Position numbers and translations under genes: made by a program
Part shown: piece by piece, positions 8,551 through 17,062 of the stretch
Layout of the letters: each line of letters begins with the position of its first letter
Position numbering within the stretch: the stretch's first letter is position 1
The notes under the pieces: model-generated
Databases searched by the model: none
The model's input: the letters and a program-made list of their open reading frames with translations, nothing else
Told to the model about the DNA's origin: nothing
Source: Lachnospiraceae bacterium
GTDB taxonomy: Bacteria; Bacillota; Clostridia; Lachnospirales; Lachnospiraceae
Length of the DNA: 43,598 bases
Direction: 5' to 3'
Assembly (NCBI GenBank): GCA_030531435.1
Contig: JAUNNN010000013.1
Location: 1-43,598 of the forward strand

Positions 8551-10611
8551 TTAAAGTTCAAAGTAGCTGATATCATTTTTAAGTTTTGAAGAGATATCAA
8601 GTGTAGCCTTTGAATCTGAAGCAATATCACCCATTGTAGCGTTAACTGAGATGATAGATGCTGTTGTTTCTTCACAGCTTGCTGCATTCTCTTCTGAAAT
8701 AGATGATAATGTGCTTACTTCATCAAGAACTGCATCCTTAGCAGTATCAAGGTTGATTGCGCTACCATGAATTGCTGTAATAGCTTCTGATGTAACATCA
8801 ATACATTCTGTAACTTCTTCGAAGCTTGACTGAACTGCCTGAAGAACCTGACCTTCGTTATTAATAGAAGCCTGAATCTTTTCTACAAGAGCTGTATTGT
8901 TGTTTGACTTTTCAACAATGTTAGCAATAATAACCTGAATTTCGCTTGCTGATGCATTTGACTGTTCTGCAAGTTTCTGAATTTCCTGAGCAACTACTGC
9001 GAATCCCTTACCAGCCTCACCTGCTCTAGCTGCTTCAATTGAAGCATTAAGTGAAAGAAGGTTTGTCTGTGTAGCAATTCCTGTAATAACATTAGCAGCT
9101 TCGCTAATTTCATTGATTGCATTTCCTGTATCACTGATACCAGCAACTACGTCGGCTGAAATACCAACTGTTGCATTGTTTGCTTCGAGAAGCTGCTGGA
9201 GATTATCTTTAGCAATTCCACTAATTCGCATAACATCTGATGCGTTACCCTTTGCGTTCTCAGCAAGTGCTTTGATGTTTTCGATTTCTTCTCCAACCTG
9301 AGCCATGTTATTAGCTGTATTCTGAATTGATTCAGCCATTTCCATAGCGCCCTTAGCAATACCATCAATTGCTGCTGTAACGCCTTCCATAGCATCTGAA
9401 CATGTACCAACAGAGCTTGTAATATTGTTCATATCGCCATCAAGACTTGTCATACCGCCATTGATACCGCCTGTGATATCTAAGAGTGACTGTCTTAACT
9501 TTCTAGCTGCTTCGATAATCTGCTTAATTTCTACGATATGTGAATCAGCACCGATCTTAGCATTAAGCTTACCTTCTGATACTCTCTCAGTAAATACTGC
9601 AATCTGCTTAAGTGGTGTTGCAATAAGTCTTGCCACGAGTATAGCTACTACTATGAATACTGCTACAAGAATAACTGCTGCAACAATAGAAATCACCATA
9701 AGTTCATTGATTTTCTTAGTAGCATCTGCTTCATCAGCTGTAAGAACAGCAACATATGATTCATTAACGCCTACATAATATGCAGCAAATTTATTTTTGC
9801 CTTTATAGTTATATGTTACACACTTTGGTTCTGGATGAGCACCAGCCTGCATCTGTGAAATAAGACCTTTAACTACCTCATTTTCTACAGGATTTCCAAT
9901 CTTTGATTCATCTGGATGGAAAATCATTATGCTGTCTTTATCAACTACGTATGTATATGCAGAACTCATTCCAAGACTTGAAACATCTGTACAGCTTGAA
10001 GCGATAGGTCCCATAAATGTTCCAGCGCCAACATAACCGATTGGTGTATCGCCATCAAATACTGGATAGTACATTGAAATAATAAGTTCTCCAGAAGCTG
10101 GTGATGTAATAATACCTGTATTAAATACTTCTCCATTCATTGCAAGCATTGAATCCTGAAGGCTCTTAAGAGCATCGCCCTCTCTCATTGTTCTACCAAC
10201 AACTGGTGGCGCTGGGTGAGTTAAAAGTGTTGAATTCCAGTTTGCGATATAAATTCCTTCCCAACCTTCCAACTGTCCAAAGAAATCAGCTGTATAAGCC
10301 TGAGCTTCTTCCTGCAATGCTGCATCATCTGGATTATTAAGAACTTCCTTAACAATAGGAGCTGCTGCAAATGCTTTAACAATATCCTCATTTGTTTTAA
10401 AGCTGTTATCGATTGTTGTTCCAGTGTCATTAACTACTGCAAGAAGTGAGTTATTAGTAACCTGTTTAAGTTCCTTACTAGCTTCCTTAAGGTTAATTAC
10501 AAGTGAAACAGCAATACCTGTAATCATTGGAATTAAAGCAAAAAGAATAAGTGTTAAATATATATTCAGCTTGCCTTTCCCTTTTTGTTTAGATTTGTCT
10601 TTCTTTGCCAT
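8551..10611 (-). CDS. Methyl-accepting chemotaxis protein with dCache sensor
   Basis: 686 residues. A Lys-rich N-terminus precedes membrane helix 1 (about 15-39), an extracellular dCache-type ligand domain (about 40-300, with IYIANWNS), membrane helix 2 (about 305-330), a HAMP domain (about 325-380) and a long signalling coiled coil. The hairpin tip at 512-547 ([20 protein letters not shown]) is the canonical CheA/CheW contact site. It should sense a small extracellular ligand, often an amino or organic acid in this class, and steer the flagellar motor through CheA. No ligand can be assigned. GGGGGA precedes the ATG. It is transcribed alone, with its own promoter and terminator. Confidence 0.95.
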   Translation of the reverse strand: MAKKDKSKQKGKGKLNIYLTLILFALIPMITGIAVSLVINLKEASKELKQVTNNSLLAVVNDTGTTIDNSFKTNEDIVKAFAAAPIVKEVLNNPDDAALQEEAQAYTADFFGQLEGWEGIYIANWNSTLLTHPAPPVVGRTMREGDALKSLQDSMLAMNGEVFNTGIITSPASGELIISMYYPVFDGDTPIGYVGAGTFMGPIASSCTDVSSLGMSSAYTYVVDKDSIMIFHPDESKIGNPVENEVVKGLISQMQAGAHPEPKCVTYNYKGKNKFAAYYVGVNESYVAVLTADEADATKKINELMVISIVAAVILVAVFIVVAILVARLIATPLKQIAVFTERVSEGKLNAKIGADSHIVEIKQIIEAARKLRQSLLDITGGINGGMTSLDGDMNNITSSVGTCSDAMEGVTAAIDGIAKGAMEMAESIQNTANNMAQVGEEIENIKALAENAKGNASDVMRISGIAKDNLQQLLEANNATVGISADVVAGISDTGNAINEISEAANVITGIATQTNLLSLNASIEAARAGEAGKGFAVVAQEIQKLAEQSNASASEIQVIIANIVEKSNNNTALVEKIQASINNEGQVLQAVQSSFEEVTECIDVTSEAITAIHGSAINLDTAKDAVLDEVSTLSSISEENAASCEETTASIISVNATMGDIASDSKATLDISSKLKNDISYFEL

Positions 10612-10650
10612 ATGCGTTCCCCCACATTAAACATTAAGTATAGTGACTAA

Positions 10651-10679
10651 ATTTTATCAGAAACTGTCACATATTTCAA
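10651..10679 (-). promoter_or_regulatory. Promoter of the chemoreceptor gene
   Basis: TTGAAA (10674-10679) and TAAAAT (10651-10656) on the minus strand are 17 bp apart. The -10 region reads CTGATAAAAT, which partly resembles a flagellar sigma-28 -10 (CCGATAA), but I find no sigma-28 -35 at the right spacing, so sigma-A is preferred. Confidence 0.5.
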
Positions 10680-10730
10680 CAAATATGAGTTTTTTTTATT
10701 TGTATTTTTTAAAGAACAATATATTTACAT

Positions 10731-10766
10731 AAAAAAACCAAGGTATTATATTTCTAATTACCTCGG
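10731..10766 (-). terminator. Rho-independent terminator of glnS
   Basis: The minus-strand transcript forms an 8-bp stem (10759-10766 with 10738-10745) containing a G-U pair that exists only on this strand, followed by seven T. It lies about 25 bp after the glnS stop codon. Confidence 0.8.
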
Positions 10767-10791
10767 CTTTTCTTATAATGCATTATGTAAA

Positions 10792-12528
10792 CTATTTCTT
10801 AAATCCGTCCTTAAGAAGTACACTTCTATTAAATACAAGGTGTTCTGGTGAACTATCCTTATTATCCATACAGAAGAATCCAACTCTCATAAACTGGAAT
10901 GTAGGAGCGTTTATACCTGTCTTATTTTCAGTCTTTTCAAATTCTTTAGCCACCTCTACCATTTTAGGTTCAACCTTACAGTTTTTAAGAACTACAAGAC
11001 TTTCTTTATTGAGGCATTCAAGGAAGTTCTTGTCTGGTCCATCTGGCTGTGGGTCATCGAAAAGATTTTCATATAAACGAACTTCTGCATCTACACATGA
11101 GTTTTCATCAATCCAATGAATTGTTGCTCCCTTGACCTTGCGTCCATCAGCAGGATTACCACCGCGCGACTCTGGATCATACTCGCAAAGGACCTCTACA
11201 ACATTTCCGTTTTCATCTTTGACACATCCTGTACATGTTACAAGATATGTACCTTTCAAACGTACTTCATTTCCCGGATACATTCTCTTATATTTAGGAA
11301 TAGGCTCCTCAAGGAAGTCATCTGCTTCCATATAAAGGTGCTTGCTGAATGTAATCTCATGAGTTCCGTCTTCAGGTCTTAATGGGTTATTCTCCACTTC
11401 AAATACTTCTGATTTGCCTTCTGGATAGTTTGTAATTGTAAGCTTTACTGGATTTACAACAGCCATTGTACGTACAGCACTTTCATTAAGATCTTCTCTT
11501 AAACATCTTTCAAGCTCTGCAAACTCAATAATACTTGTATTTTTTGCAACTCCAATTGATTCGCAGAAATTCTTAATAGAATTTGCTGTATAGCCACGTC
11601 TTCTAAGTCCGCAAAGAGTAGGCATTCTTGGATCATCCCAGCCTGAAACATAGTTTTCTTCAACAAGCTGACGTAACTTTCTCTTACTCATTACAGTATG
11701 ATCAATTCCAAGTCTTGCAAACTCAATCTGACGAGGTTTATGGAATGGAATTGAAACGTTTGTTACAACCCAGTCATAAAGTGGTCTGTGATCCTCATAT
11801 TCAAGTGAGCAAAGAGAATGTGTAATTCCTTCAAGTGCATCCTGGATAGGATGTGCAAAATCATACATAGGGAAAATGCACCATTTTGTTCCCTGACGGT
11901 GATGATTTATAAAACGGATTCTGTATATAACAGGATCTCTCATATTGAAGTTACCACTAGCAAGATCAATTTTTGCTCTAAGTGTCATCTTGCCTTCTTC
12001 AATTTCACCATTACGCATCTTTTCAAATAATGCAAGATTCTCCTCTATAGGACGATCTCTATATGGTGAAGTAGCTGGTGTATTTATATCTCCACGATTT
12101 GCTTTGAACTCTTCAGGAGTAAGCTCACATACATAAGCTAATCCCTTTTTAATAAGCTCTACCGCATATTCATAATCTTTTTCAAAATAATCAGAACCGT
12201 AGAAGAATCTATCTCCCCAGTCAAATCCAAGCCAGTGAATATCCTGCTTAATAGCATCAACATATTCTGTATCTTCTTTTGCAGGGTTTGTATCATCCAT
12301 TCTAAGATTGCAAAGGCCGTCGAATCTTTCGGCCATTCCAAAACCTATACATAATGCCTTACAGTGACCGATATGAAGATATCCGTTTGGCTCTGGTGGG
12401 AAACGTGTATGTACAGTTTTTCCAACAAACTGGCCATCCTCTGCAATATCGTCTCTAATAAAGTTGTAGATAAAGTTAGTGTTTACTTCTGCTTCTTCAA
12501 CAGGAGCATTTAAAATCTCATCTGCCAT
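10792..12528 (-). CDS. glnS: Glutaminyl-tRNA synthetase
   Basis: 578 residues, close to the 550-580 usual for class I GlnRS. It charges tRNA-Gln with glutamine in the cytosol. The Rossmann fold begins with PPEPNGYLHIGHCKAL (HIGH box at 52-55), the ATP loop VMSKRKL lies near residue 280, and the C-terminal half is the two-barrel anticodon-binding domain. The PPEPNGYLH signature separates GlnRS from bacterial GluRS. The presence of GlnRS means this organism need not rely only on the GatCAB amidation route for Gln-tRNA. It is a single-gene unit and the leader is too short for a T-box. Confidence 0.97.
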   Translation of the reverse strand: MADEILNAPVEEAEVNTNFIYNFIRDDIAEDGQFVGKTVHTRFPPEPNGYLHIGHCKALCIGFGMAERFDGLCNLRMDDTNPAKEDTEYVDAIKQDIHWLGFDWGDRFFYGSDYFEKDYEYAVELIKKGLAYVCELTPEEFKANRGDINTPATSPYRDRPIEENLALFEKMRNGEIEEGKMTLRAKIDLASGNFNMRDPVIYRIRFINHHRQGTKWCIFPMYDFAHPIQDALEGITHSLCSLEYEDHRPLYDWVVTNVSIPFHKPRQIEFARLGIDHTVMSKRKLRQLVEENYVSGWDDPRMPTLCGLRRRGYTANSIKNFCESIGVAKNTSIIEFAELERCLREDLNESAVRTMAVVNPVKLTITNYPEGKSEVFEVENNPLRPEDGTHEITFSKHLYMEADDFLEEPIPKYKRMYPGNEVRLKGTYLVTCTGCVKDENGNVVEVLCEYDPESRGGNPADGRKVKGATIHWIDENSCVDAEVRLYENLFDDPQPDGPDKNFLECLNKESLVVLKNCKVEPKMVEVAKEFEKTENKTGINAPTFQFMRVGFFCMDNKDSSPEHLVFNRSVLLKDGFKK

Positions 12529-12578
12529 AATAACTCACTTTCTATTTTACTGCGGTTGTCCACAGAATTATCCTTTAT

Positions 12579-12607
12579 ATTTTAATGGTAATATCTCTTA
12601 TTTGCAA
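12579..12607 (-). promoter_or_regulatory. Promoter of glnS
   Basis: TTGCAA (12602-12607) and TAAAAT (12579-12584) on the minus strand are 17 bp apart. The TTGCAA hexamer is its own reverse complement and lies just upstream of the divergent promoter. Confidence 0.45.
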
Positions 12608-12615
12608 TGAATTTA

Positions 12616-12624
12616 TGCTATAAT
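12616..12624 (+). promoter_or_regulatory. Extended -10 promoter of the thioesterase gene
   Basis: TGCTATAAT on the plus strand is a perfect -10 with the TGN extension. No good -35 is present at 17 bp, as is common for extended -10 promoters. The leader would be only about 15 nt and includes GAGG. Confidence 0.55.
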
Positions 12625-12645
12625 AATATACGTGTGAGGTAAAAA

Positions 12646-13059
12646 ATGAGTAATTTAGATAATATCGATGAAAATCTTATAGAAATCATTGAAGATAAGC
12701 TTAACTCTGGATTCATTAAGGCTAATGGAATGGAAATACTTGAAGCTAAAAAAGGATATGTTAAGGGGCGAATTGTAATAAATGAGCTTCATTTAAATTC
12801 CTGGAATGCTGTTCATGGAGGGTGTATTTTTTCTCTTGCTGATACAATTGCAGGAATAGCTGCAATATCCTGCATGGGAAATGTTGTAACACTTTCAGGC
12901 AATATAAATTATATAAGGCCAGCAATTAATACAGCTGAAATAATAGGTGAAGCCGAAGTTATTCACTCCGGCTCCTCTACAGCAGTTGTCGATGTTCTTT
13001 TAAAATCCCACGAGGGAAAAATATTATCGAAATCAACACTTACATTTCATAAAGTATAG
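12646..13059 (+). CDS. PaaI-type hotdog-fold acyl-CoA thioesterase
   Basis: 137 residues, the normal length for a single hotdog domain. The sequence has NAVHGGCIFSLADT (His57-Gly-Gly, Asp66), which is the PaaI/DUF4442-type catalytic helix, and a C-terminal strand STLTFHKV. PaaI enzymes hydrolyse phenylacetyl-CoA and hydroxylated relatives and rescue stalled CoA. The gene is convergent with iorB, with only 2 bp between stop codons, next to enzymes that make or use aryl- or acyl-CoA thioesters. A role in releasing CoA from those products is a reasonable inference; the exact substrate is not visible from the sequence. Confidence 0.85.
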   Translation: MSNLDNIDENLIEIIEDKLNSGFIKANGMEILEAKKGYVKGRIVINELHLNSWNAVHGGCIFSLADTIAGIAAISCMGNVVTLSGNINYIRPAINTAEIIGEAEVIHSGSSTAVVDVLLKSHEGKILSKSTLTFHKV

Positions 13060-13061
13060 AT

Positions 13062-13640
13062 TTAAGCCTTTTTACCTGCTAAAAAGGCTTTTTTATTTAA
13101 ATCAAGAAACTTAGCTGGAACAGTCTTTTCCATAACTCTATCCCATACTTCATCAGGAATTTCTTTAAAATAGTTTGACAAGCGTCCCATTAGAGCAATA
13201 TTAACTGCCTTTGACGATCCTGCTTCATTTGCTATTTTAAGGAAATCAAGGGCATCTACCTTTGCACCCTTTTCTTCTAGCTTAGCTGTAATATTTTCAG
13301 GATATTTTGCATCTCCAATTATTACTGGCATTGGCTCCATCTTTTGAGTATTAATTATCATCTGGCCGCCGTCCTTTAAATATTCAAGCCACCTTGCAGC
13401 CTCTAACAGCTCAAATGATAGTATTATATCCGCCTCTCCCTTATCTATTATAGGAGAATAAACCTTTTCGCCAAATCTCACATATGTTACAACAGAGCCT
13501 CCTCTTTGGCTCATTCCATGAACCTCAGAAACCTTTACATCATATCCCATATCAAGTAATACTGCTCCAAGAAGCTTACTTGCAAGTAAAGTGCCCTGTC
13601 CGCCAACACCAACAATCATTATATTTTTAGTCGCCATCAT
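13062..13640 (-). CDS. iorB: Indolepyruvate:ferredoxin oxidoreductase, beta subunit
   Basis: 192 residues, typical of IorB. It starts with NIMIVGVGGQGTLLASKLLG, the gamma-domain signature of pyruvate:ferredoxin-type oxidoreductases, and has MSQRGGSVVTYVRFG and GEADIILSFELLEAARW. With IorA it oxidatively decarboxylates aryl- or branched 2-oxoacids to acyl-CoA and CO2 while reducing ferredoxin, or runs in reverse. Its start overlaps the iorA stop (TAATG); AGGAGA sits before two adjacent ATGs and the second may be the real start. The last eleven codons double as one half of a bidirectional hairpin terminator. Confidence 0.95.
   Translation of the reverse strand: MMATKNIMIVGVGGQGTLLASKLLGAVLLDMGYDVKVSEVHGMSQRGGSVVTYVRFGEKVYSPIIDKGEADIILSFELLEAARWLEYLKDGGQMIINTQKMEPMPVIIGDAKYPENITAKLEEKGAKVDALDFLKIANEAGSSKAVNIALMGRLSNYFKEIPDEVWDRVMEKTVPAKFLDLNKKAFLAGKKA
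13064..13094 (+). terminator. Terminator of the thioesterase gene, encoded within the iorB 3' end
   Basis: A perfect 10-bp stem (13064-13073 with 13081-13090), a 7-nt loop and a run of T on the plus strand. The stem is almost wholly inside the iorB coding region, whose last codons spell KKAFLAGKKA. On the minus strand it can also fold, but the downstream T-run is absent. Confidence 0.8.
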
Positions 13641-15394
13641 TATTCTCCTAACGCTCCCACCTTACACATCTTTGCACAAACATTACATCCAACGCAGAGC
13701 GTATTATCAATAACAACTTTTCCATCCTGAACGCTAATCGCTGGGCATCCTATTTTCATGCACATTTTGCATCCTACGCACTTATCCGTATTTGGCTTAA
13801 TCGGTGGATTGTGAACAGTTCCCTTAATCATTACACACGGGCGTCTACTTATAATAATAGATGGCTCATCTGCATCAAGCTCAGTTTTAATTACTTCTTC
13901 CAAGGCATTTAAGTCATATGGATCAACAACAGTAACCCTTCTATAGCCCAGTGCTTTACATAGTGCCTCTAAATCTACTTTTCCCGCAGGCTCTCCTCTA
14001 AGATTCTTTCCAGTAGTTGGATTCTGCTGATGGCCTGTCATTCCAGTAATGGAATTATCGAGTATGATTACAGTTGAATTTGTCATATTGTAGGAAATAT
14101 CAGTTATTCCAGTCATTCCAGAATGGATAAAGGTTGAATCTCCTATGACTCCAACGCTATGTTTTTCGCCCTCTTCGCCCATGGCAAGATTAAAGCCATG
14201 AAGTCCAGAACAGGATGCTCCCATACAGACATTAAGATCCATAGAATTAAGAGGAGCTACTGCGCCAAGTGTATAGCATCCAATATCACCATAAACCATA
14301 CAGTTTAACTTTTTAAGAGTATAGAACACTCCTCTATGAGGGCAACCCGCACACATAACCGGTGGCCTCATAGGTATAGCTTCATCAAGCTTGTTTCCTA
14401 CAGGCAAAATCATATCCTTTGGAAGGGCTTCTGGAAGCTTCTTGCTTAAGCATTCCTTAATTAAATTCTGAGTAAACTCACCGCATACAGGGAATATATC
14501 TTTACCATAAACTGATAATCCTTTACTTCTGCAGTATGTTTCAATAATTGGATCTAATTCTTCTATAACAATAATAGTATCAAGGTCTTTTGCAAAATCC
14601 ATTAACAGCTTATCTGGTAACGGATATATCATTCCAAGCTTAAGGATGTTTACCCTATCTCCAAATATTTCTTTTGTATACTGATAGGATGTACTACTTG
14701 TAATAATACCAATCCGGCTATCAGCCTTCTCAAGCTTATTAATGTCTGAGTTATCAGCATATTCTGTGATTTCGACAGTTCTATTTTCTACTCTAACATG
14801 CGCATCCCTTGAATTCTTTGTCATCATAACCTTAGTTGGATCTTTTACATACTTAACCTTATTTTTAAGTACTCTATCCTCTAAGCTTACTACGCTTTGA
14901 GAATGTGCAACTCTAGTACACATTTTTACAAATACAGGAGTATTGAATTTTTCTGATATTTCATAGGCCTTTTTTGTAAATACTCTTGCCTCTTCTGAAT
15001 CTGATGGCTCAAGCATAGGCACCTTTGCAGCTATTGCATAATGTCTTGAATCCTGTTCATTCTGAGATGAATGCATACCAGGATCATCAGCTACAAATAT
15101 AACAAGACCTGCATTTAACCCCTGATATGAAATTGTAAACAAAGGGTCTGCTGCGACATTTAATCCAACATGCTTCATAGCACATGCTGCTCTAACGCCT
15201 CCAAGCGTAGCGCCATGTGCAACCTCCAGAGCAACTTTCTCATTAGGAGCCCATTCACAATATATTTCATTATAAAATGCAGCTTCCTCTGTTATTTCTG
15301 TACTTGGAGTTCCTGGATAGCTAGATACTACACTGCATCCAGCTTCATATAGCCCACGAGCTATTGCTTTATTTCCAAGCATTAATTCTTTCAT
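13640..15394 (-). CDS. iorA: Indolepyruvate:ferredoxin oxidoreductase, alpha subunit (TPP, 2x[4Fe-4S])
   Basis: 584 residues, usual for IorA. The N-terminal pyrimidine-binding domain begins with GNKAIARGLYEAGC and SSYPGTPSTEI. The TPP site is GVIGDSTFIHSGM followed by VIILDNSITGMTG. A ferredoxin domain at the C-terminus has Cys 539, 542, 545, 550 and 567, 570, 573, 577, matching the slightly unusual first cluster known for IorA. The pair acts in the cytosol on indolepyruvate, phenylpyruvate and similar 2-oxoacids. In anaerobes it serves amino-acid fermentation or, in reverse with CoA-activated aryl acids, amino-acid synthesis. It is 16 bp downstream of an acyl-CoA ligase gene, which suggests linked use of CoA thioesters. 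Confidence 0.96.
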   Translation of the reverse strand: MKELMLGNKAIARGLYEAGCSVVSSYPGTPSTEITEEAAFYNEIYCEWAPNEKVALEVAHGATLGGVRAACAMKHVGLNVAADPLFTISYQGLNAGLVIFVADDPGMHSSQNEQDSRHYAIAAKVPMLEPSDSEEARVFTKKAYEISEKFNTPVFVKMCTRVAHSQSVVSLEDRVLKNKVKYVKDPTKVMMTKNSRDAHVRVENRTVEITEYADNSDINKLEKADSRIGIITSSTSYQYTKEIFGDRVNILKLGMIYPLPDKLLMDFAKDLDTIIVIEELDPIIETYCRSKGLSVYGKDIFPVCGEFTQNLIKECLSKKLPEALPKDMILPVGNKLDEAIPMRPPVMCAGCPHRGVFYTLKKLNCMVYGDIGCYTLGAVAPLNSMDLNVCMGASCSGLHGFNLAMGEEGEKHSVGVIGDSTFIHSGMTGITDISYNMTNSTVIILDNSITGMTGHQQNPTTGKNLRGEPAGKVDLEALCKALGYRRVTVVDPYDLNALEEVIKTELDADEPSIIISRRPCVMIKGTVHNPPIKPNTDKCVGCKMCMKIGCPAISVQDGKVVIDNTLCVGCNVCAKMCKVGALGE

Positions 15395-15410
15395 TCTGAT
15401 TTCCTACCTT

Positions 15411-17048
15411 TTATCCTATTGTTTCTTTTTCAACCAAATTGGTTGCGCCAAATCTTTCACGTAGCTTTGGCTTCTCTATTTTTCCTGTAGCATTACGAGG
15501 TATTTCAGTAAATATTATTTTCTTTGGCCTCTTATATCTTGCCATTCCAAGACAGAAATCATTAATTTCTTCCTCAGTAAGGGTCATACCTTCCTTTGCT
15601 TCAATAATCGCAGCAGTTATTTCTCCAAGTCTTTGATCCGCCAAACCAATAACGGCAACGTCCTTTACCTTATCATTCTTCCTGATAAAATCCTCAATCT
15701 GTACTGGATAAATATTTTCTCCACCGCTTACAATAACATCCTTCTTACGATCTACTAAGAAAATGAAACCATCCTCATCCTGTCTTGCCATATCGCCTGT
15801 ATACAGCCAGCCATCTCTAATAGTTTCTTTAGTTGCTTCTTCATTATTGTAATAGCAGGTCATTACACCTGGACCCTTTACAATTAATTCTCCAACCTCG
15901 CCCGGCTCAACATCTGTAATGCCATCTTCTTCTACGATTCTACATTCCCATCTGTAACCAGGGACACCAATAGCTCCAACCTTATGAATATTTTCCATAC
16001 CAAGATGAACACATCCAGGGCCAGTAGATTCTGATAATCCGTAATTTGTGTCATACTGATGATTTGGAAAATATTCCTTCCATCTTTTAATTAATGATGG
16101 GGGAACTGGCTGAGCACCAATATGCATAAGTCTCCATTTAGATAAATCATATTGCTTAGGATCAATATCTCCTCTGTCAAAGGCGTCAAGAATATCCTGA
16201 GCCCATGGCACAAGCAGCCATACTATAGAGCATTTTTCAGTTGAAACTGCTGATATAATTGTCTCTGGCTTAGCACCCTTTAAAAGTACAGCCTTAGAGC
16301 CTGCAACTAAGGATCCCATCCAGTGGAATTTTGCTCCAGTATGATATAAAGGAGGTATACACAAAAATACATCATCTCTTCCTGTCTCATGATGCTTTTG
16401 TTCCATCTGGGCAGCCTGAGTTAAGGATAAGTGCTTATGTAATATAGCCTTTGGGAATCCGGTAGTTCCTGATGAAAAATAGATTGCCCCAAAATCTTCA
16501 TCTGTAATTTCTATATTTGGTCTTGAGCTCTTACAGTCTGCAACAAGCTCTCTATAGCTTTCTGCAAAAGGAGGGCATCCATCGCCTACATAAATTAATA
16601 ATCTGTTTTTAGAAAGACGATCAGCATGCTGCTCTATTCTTCCAATAAATGCAGGGTCAAATACAATTACATCTACTTCAGCGAGCTCTGCGCAATATAA
16701 TATCTCATCTGCGTCGTATCTAAAGTTAAAAGGTACTGCTATAGCACCTGTCTTAAGTACACCAAAATAAATTGGAAGCCACTCAAGACAGTTATACATA
16801 ATAATAGCAACCTTATCGCCTTTTTTTATTCCACGTCCAAGAAGCATATTTGCAAATCTATTTGCCTTTTCATCAAATACGCTCCATGTAATTTCTCTTC
16901 TATATGGCCTGAAGCTATCTGACTGAATCAGATCAAACTCCTTCCAGGTCATCTTTCTTGTATCCTTTTCTTCAGGATTAAGTTCTACTAACGCCACCTC
17001 ATCCCCATATAAGTCAGCGTTTCTTTCCAAATATTCTATAACTGGCAT
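15411..17048 (-). CDS. AMP-forming acyl/aryl-CoA ligase (ANL superfamily)
   Basis: 545 residues, normal for this family. It activates a carboxylate to acyl-AMP and then acyl-CoA. Motifs are the P-loop YFSSGTTGFPKAILHKH, YGLSESTG, the hinge region GWLYTGDMARQDEDGF with LVDRKKDVIVSGGENIYP, and the C-terminal Lys in NATGKIEKPKLRE. Near residues 35-60 there is an oddity: a short stretch separates two similar pieces, MTWKEFD and ITWSVFD, as if the usual TWxEFD segment were duplicated. Between the iorA gene (16 bp) and the symporter gene (14 bp), it is likely to activate an imported acid that IorAB then uses. Medium or long-chain fatty acids remain possible substrates. Confidence 0.9.
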   Translation of the reverse strand: MPVIEYLERNADLYGDEVALVELNPEEKDTRKMTWKEFDLIQSDSFRPYRREITWSVFDEKANRFANMLLGRGIKKGDKVAIIMYNCLEWLPIYFGVLKTGAIAVPFNFRYDADEILYCAELAEVDVIVFDPAFIGRIEQHADRLSKNRLLIYVGDGCPPFAESYRELVADCKSSRPNIEITDEDFGAIYFSSGTTGFPKAILHKHLSLTQAAQMEQKHHETGRDDVFLCIPPLYHTGAKFHWMGSLVAGSKAVLLKGAKPETIISAVSTEKCSIVWLLVPWAQDILDAFDRGDIDPKQYDLSKWRLMHIGAQPVPPSLIKRWKEYFPNHQYDTNYGLSESTGPGCVHLGMENIHKVGAIGVPGYRWECRIVEEDGITDVEPGEVGELIVKGPGVMTCYYNNEEATKETIRDGWLYTGDMARQDEDGFIFLVDRKKDVIVSGGENIYPVQIEDFIRKNDKVKDVAVIGLADQRLGEITAAIIEAKEGMTLTEEEINDFCLGMARYKRPKKIIFTEIPRNATGKIEKPKLRERFGATNLVEKETIG

Positions 17049-17062
17049 TTTTTCCTCGCTTT

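Noticed and set aside
10612-10680. Flagellar sigma-28 promoter for the chemoreceptor
   Set aside because: A CTGATAA sequence resembles the -10, but no matching -35 is found at 15 bp; a sigma-A pair with 17-bp spacing fits better.
12529-12645. T-box leader before glnS
   Set aside because: The leader is short, with no T-box sequence and no antiterminator/terminator pair.
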